Shown: one piece after another, positions 60,405-64,000 of the stretch
Position numbering within the stretch: the stretch's first letter is position 1
Layout: each line of letters begins with the position of its first letter
Origin: Adineta steineri
Lineage: Eukaryota > Rotifera > Eurotatoria > Adinetida > Adinetidae
DNA length: 64,000 nt
NCBI GenBank assembly: GCA_905250115.1
Contig: CAJNOI010000003.1
Span: 741,406 to 805,405, forward strand
Direction of reading: 5' to 3'
The notes under the pieces: generated by a model
Told to the model about the DNA's origin: nothing
Databases searched by the model: none
Seen by the model: only the letters and a program-made list of their open reading frames with translations
Made by a program: the position numbers and the translations under genes

Positions 60405-62042
60405 TTATGCCATTGATGACATCATATTATTATTAAGTATAGTTTTACTGCCAAACATTAATGATTTTGTTGCTGGACCAAGTAATTTAAGATTTTGTCC
60501 ATTATCTACTGCCGATATAGGCGTTCGTTTCTTGACTGTTGTTTCAGCTGGACCAATTTTTCTTCGAGTTTTAGGTAATTTTGATCGTGCACGAAGATGA
60601 GTATAAAAATTTGCAAAAGTTTCAACAATAATCGGCATAGGTAAATCAATAATCAATACACCAGCAACTAAAACAAATATATATTATTTGCTTTTATTTG
60701 AAAAATAAATTTTTTTAACCTGTTGCAACAGCACCAATTAACATTCCTAACATAGTTTTTGGATATAAATCTCCATAACCAATTGTTGACATTGTAATCA
60801 TATTAAACCATAGAGCATCAGGTATTGATTTAAACATATTTTCATCAGGATGTTTTGTTGTCATACGTTCAGCATAATAAATTAATGATGCAAAAACAGC
60901 GACAGCAATTAAAACAAAAAATATTAATAACCATAGAACAGATGAAGAAAATTTCATTGATGTTATAATAACTTTTAAACCTGGATGATGATTAAATAAT
61001 TTAAATAAACGCATTATACGTATTGTTGATAATAAATCAAGTGCTTCATTATCATTAACATTTAATTTTGTTAATATCCATGTAAATGTAAACCAAAATG
61101 TTGCAAGAAAATCAATAATATTTAATGTTAATTTACAAAATTCTTTCTTATTTGGGCTAACTATAAATCTTATTATTATTTCAAATATAAACCAACAATT
61201 ACCTAAAAAAAAAATATTTAATTTCATAGATTTACTATCTAAACATACAGATCCATTCAATAATATCAAATATTGGATGAACTTGTTGTCGATTTAATGT
61301 TGGTGTTCGATCTGTTGCTGTTGCATTAATATAAACATCAACAAAATCTATTTCAGTTATGCGAAACATAGATAATGTTTGTAAAACAAATGAAAGTATT
61401 GATACAAGTACAAAAAATATTGAAATCACAGTTACAACTTTAGCAATTGTTGATGATCTTGGTTCTTCAAATATTTGCCAAATAATCATCATCATTTTTT
61501 TATATTTAGGTAAACGACCTTGAACATATTCATAATTATCATCCCAACCAAATTTTTTAATTACTTCTTGTCGAGAAGATCGTACCGTATCCAATTCTAA
61601 ACTATCTAATATCGATAATGTTTCTTGAGTTGAACGATGTTTAGTATAAGTCATCCTGGAAATTTAAAAAAAAAAGAAAAGAAACCATAAATATTTAACA
61701 AAAAATTATTTTAAAAGCATACCAACAACAAGGTTCAACATCTTCACGCTGTAAACCCCAATATGATAATTCATCTTCAAATAAAGGTCCACAAACATTT
61801 AAAGGATAATGTAATTTTCCAGTACGATAATAATTTAATATTTGAGAAAAAACACCTGGGTGACGATCAAAAAAATATTCATTTAATATTGGATCATAAT
61901 AGGATAATTGTTCAGTTAATTTCGATAAACGTGTTGCTGGTAATTTTTTTAATGTTGATTTTAATGTTTCAAAACGTTGTCCACCAACATTCAGAATAAC
62001 ACGCGCATCAGCATCTGAATTTCCAAGTAAATTCACTGCCAT
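60405..62042 (-). CDS. Voltage-gated K+ channel, Shaw/Kv3 type, divergent (490 aa)
   Basis: Tetrameric potassium channel subunit. Exons 61723-62042, 61249-61655, 60720-61202 and 60405-60667 close in frame. The T1 domain starts [19 protein letters not shown] and has the non-Shaker zinc motif H-x5-C-x20-CC (H-YPLNV-C ... EPCCW). S1 is [19 protein letters not shown]2 has [15 protein letters not shown]3 has [15 protein letters not shown]4 reads [18 protein letters not shown], with fewer positive charges than usual. The pore is [11 protein letters not shown], and S6 has [10 protein letters not shown] instead of a PVP motif. T1 and linker ([20 protein letters not shown]) place it nearest Shaw. The C-terminal tail is short and basic. 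Confidence 0.92.
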
Positions 62043-62590
62043 TCTTTTTTTTTCTTCAATGCTTGCTAAAGTTTTTATTCAAAGATTTTTATTGAAGAAA
62101 AATTAAGCTAAAAAAATAAAAAATGTTCAACTAAAAAACTTAGTTGTTTTTGTTCACGTATTTATATTACATACCATAATAATGACTGATGAAATCAATA
62201 CGAACATGGGAGACTATTGATGAGTATTATAGTAACAGAAAAAGAGAAATTTGGCCTATTGATCATCGAGCGTACGAGCAGCAATAGTCGGGATAGAGGA
62301 AGAACAAAATTAGGTTCTAGTTCTACTCACTCTAACGCTTTTGTCAAGCACAATAAGCAAACGAGACCGAGAGAAACAGGAATTTCCTTTTTTTCTTTTC
62401 TTCCTCTCGGAAAAAGCCAAGAGATGTATTTCTGTAAAGAACACACACACACTCACACTCACAGAACGCACACAGACAGAAAATAAGAAATAAGCAAAGC
62501 TATGCGCGTTTCTCTCTCTCTCTCTCCATCACACACACACATACAAAGATAACACACAGAGTCGTTTTTTTTCAATCTATTAATAGTTCA
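62043..62590. other. Intergenic with CA and CT microsatellites
   Basis: Simple repeats at about 62441-62465 (CA/CT) and 62505-62545 (CT then CA). The plus ORF at 62217-62486 runs into the repeat and was not accepted. Confidence 0.6.
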
Positions 62591-63438
62591 CTATGTGGCA
62601 TTGTTGTCATCGTCATCAGTAGTTTTGTTATTTGTTTTACGTCCTTTACGTTTTCCATTAGAATCTGGTGTTTCATCAGGAGTTGGTTTAGGTGAATTAC
62701 TACCTTTACCATCTTTATCTTTATCTTTATTTCGTCCAAATGGAATTTTAAGACGACTTAAAAGTTTCTTTTTTTCTACTGGTTCACCATCTACTGCTTG
62801 ATCACTATGACGATCATAAATTGGTTTACGTGTTGATAAAGTCACTTTTCCTTCAGCATCAGCTTCATGTACAGCATAAACAGTTTTACCATCACGTAAA
62901 ACAAGAAATTCAGGATTTACTTCACGATCAGTATCTTCTAATTCACGTAATTTTTGTGCATAACGATGTAAATCATCTGTATCAACACCATCTTCTTCTT
63001 CTTCATAATAATTTAATTCATAAGGTGATTGTTCACCAAATAATATATTATTTTCATCACTTACAAGTGTACTAACACCCGTACGAAAACGATTTAAAAA
63101 TCCACTTTTTTTATTTGTTGATTTTGAATCGGATGATTTACTACCAGGTTTTTCATTACCACCACCAGGTAGCATTTTTCTTATACGTGATTTTGGTTCA
63201 TTTCGAGCTGATTTTGGTAAATGTATAACACACCATTGATCTTCACCAACATATTGAGCAAAATTTATTTTCGATCCTAAATTATTATATGCTTCAGTTA
63301 TTAACATTTCATAATCACTTTTCTCAGGTCCAACATTTAATTGTTCAGCTTCAGTTGGATATGGTGGTGGAGCATCATATGATATATCACCCGTAGTTGA
63401 GCCATATGTACCATCTTGTGAATAGGCACCATTGAATT
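62591..63438 (-). CDS. Low-complexity charged orphan protein, start not resolved
   Basis: Not recognised. The frame stays open from the stop at 62591 up to a splice-acceptor tag at 63439-63440, longer than the 238 residues counted from the first in-frame Met at 63307. The part before that Met looks coding (DISYDAPPPYPTEAEQLNVG, with a proline-rich PPPYP that could bind a WW domain). Then come ITEAYNNLGSKINFAQYVGE, a basic Gly/Ser/Lys region, an acidic stretch (NYYEEEEDGVDTDD), and a long Lys/Asp/Pro-rich tail (NKDKDKDGKGSNSPKP). A short candidate first exon with an ATG at 63495 and a donor at 63472 does not keep the frame, so the true first exon is unknown. Confidence 0.6.
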
Positions 63439-63572
63439 CTAGAATAAAAATTCTTTCAAAAAGAAATCTAACTCCTCGTTGGTTATTAAAGACATAATCT
63501 ATTCATCCAATCCGACTAAAGTGTCTTTGTTAGTTATTCTTTTAACTATTTCTCTCATTATAATATACATAA

Positions 63573-64000
<428 letters not shown>

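Noticed and set aside
62821..63075. Open frame of 84 residues on the plus strand, rich in His, Leu and Gln
   Set aside because: It is the antisense shadow of the charged orphan's exon, with low-complexity composition and no signals of its own.

Overview
This window is AT-rich animal nuclear DNA. Its genes are split by many short GT-AG introns, mostly 40-70 nt. The best guess is a rotifer, probably a bdelloid. Pointers to this are the compact introns, a cytoplasmic-type intermediate filament protein that carries a lamin-tail domain, a run of divergent nuclear receptors, an unusual H3, and splice-acceptor sequences sitting just before many start codons, as expected if messages receive a trans-spliced leader. 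No species-specific marker was seen, so the lineage is an inference. Every gene model was assembled by hand from GT/AG signals and checked for reading-frame closure across all exons, except where an entry says otherwise.

Region by region. Positions 1-614 hold the 5' end of an RBBP4/Caf1-55 histone chaperone gene and a 78-residue orphan, both on the minus strand. Positions 2305-2918 encode a myosin regulatory light chain. Positions 3817-16854 hold two tandem SERCA calcium-pump genes (A and B, minus strand) with the same 18-exon layout. Copy A also carries an alternative version of one exon and a different C-terminal tail. Positions 19614-20910 encode the Na+/K+-ATPase beta subunit. Positions 23025-24221 encode nuclear receptor 1. 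Positions 27874-30072 encode the intermediate filament protein. Positions 30641-31793 encode a PhyH-type 2-oxoglutarate dioxygenase. Positions 33826-35524 encode a cysteine-rich single-pass membrane protein of unknown role. A 100-N assembly gap lies at 35890-35989.

After a gene-poor stretch come nuclear receptors 2 and 3 (39691-40901 and 44460-45650, minus), with a 214-bp hAT-type miniature transposon between them. From 46334 to 63495 the genes are dense and mostly minus-strand: the TYW4/LCMT2 tRNA-wybutosine enzyme (with nested transposons in one intron), RBM45, a small orphan, phenylalanyl-tRNA synthetase beta, a SHP2/corkscrew phosphatase, a small plus-strand candidate lipidated protein, a Shaw-type Kv channel and a low-complexity orphan. 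An intron-containing, divergent histone H3 starts at 63585 and runs off the window.

The window is not an operon-like system. Its functional themes are ion handling and contraction (two SERCAs, Na/K-ATPase beta, Kv channel, myosin light chain), chromatin and transcription (RBBP4, H3, three receptors) and RNA or translation (TYW4, RBM45, FARSB). The most noteworthy observation is the pair of equal-length (86 nt) alternative exons in SERCA copy A. They would give two versions of the segment from TM7 into the TM7-TM8 lumenal loop, and including both would break the frame.
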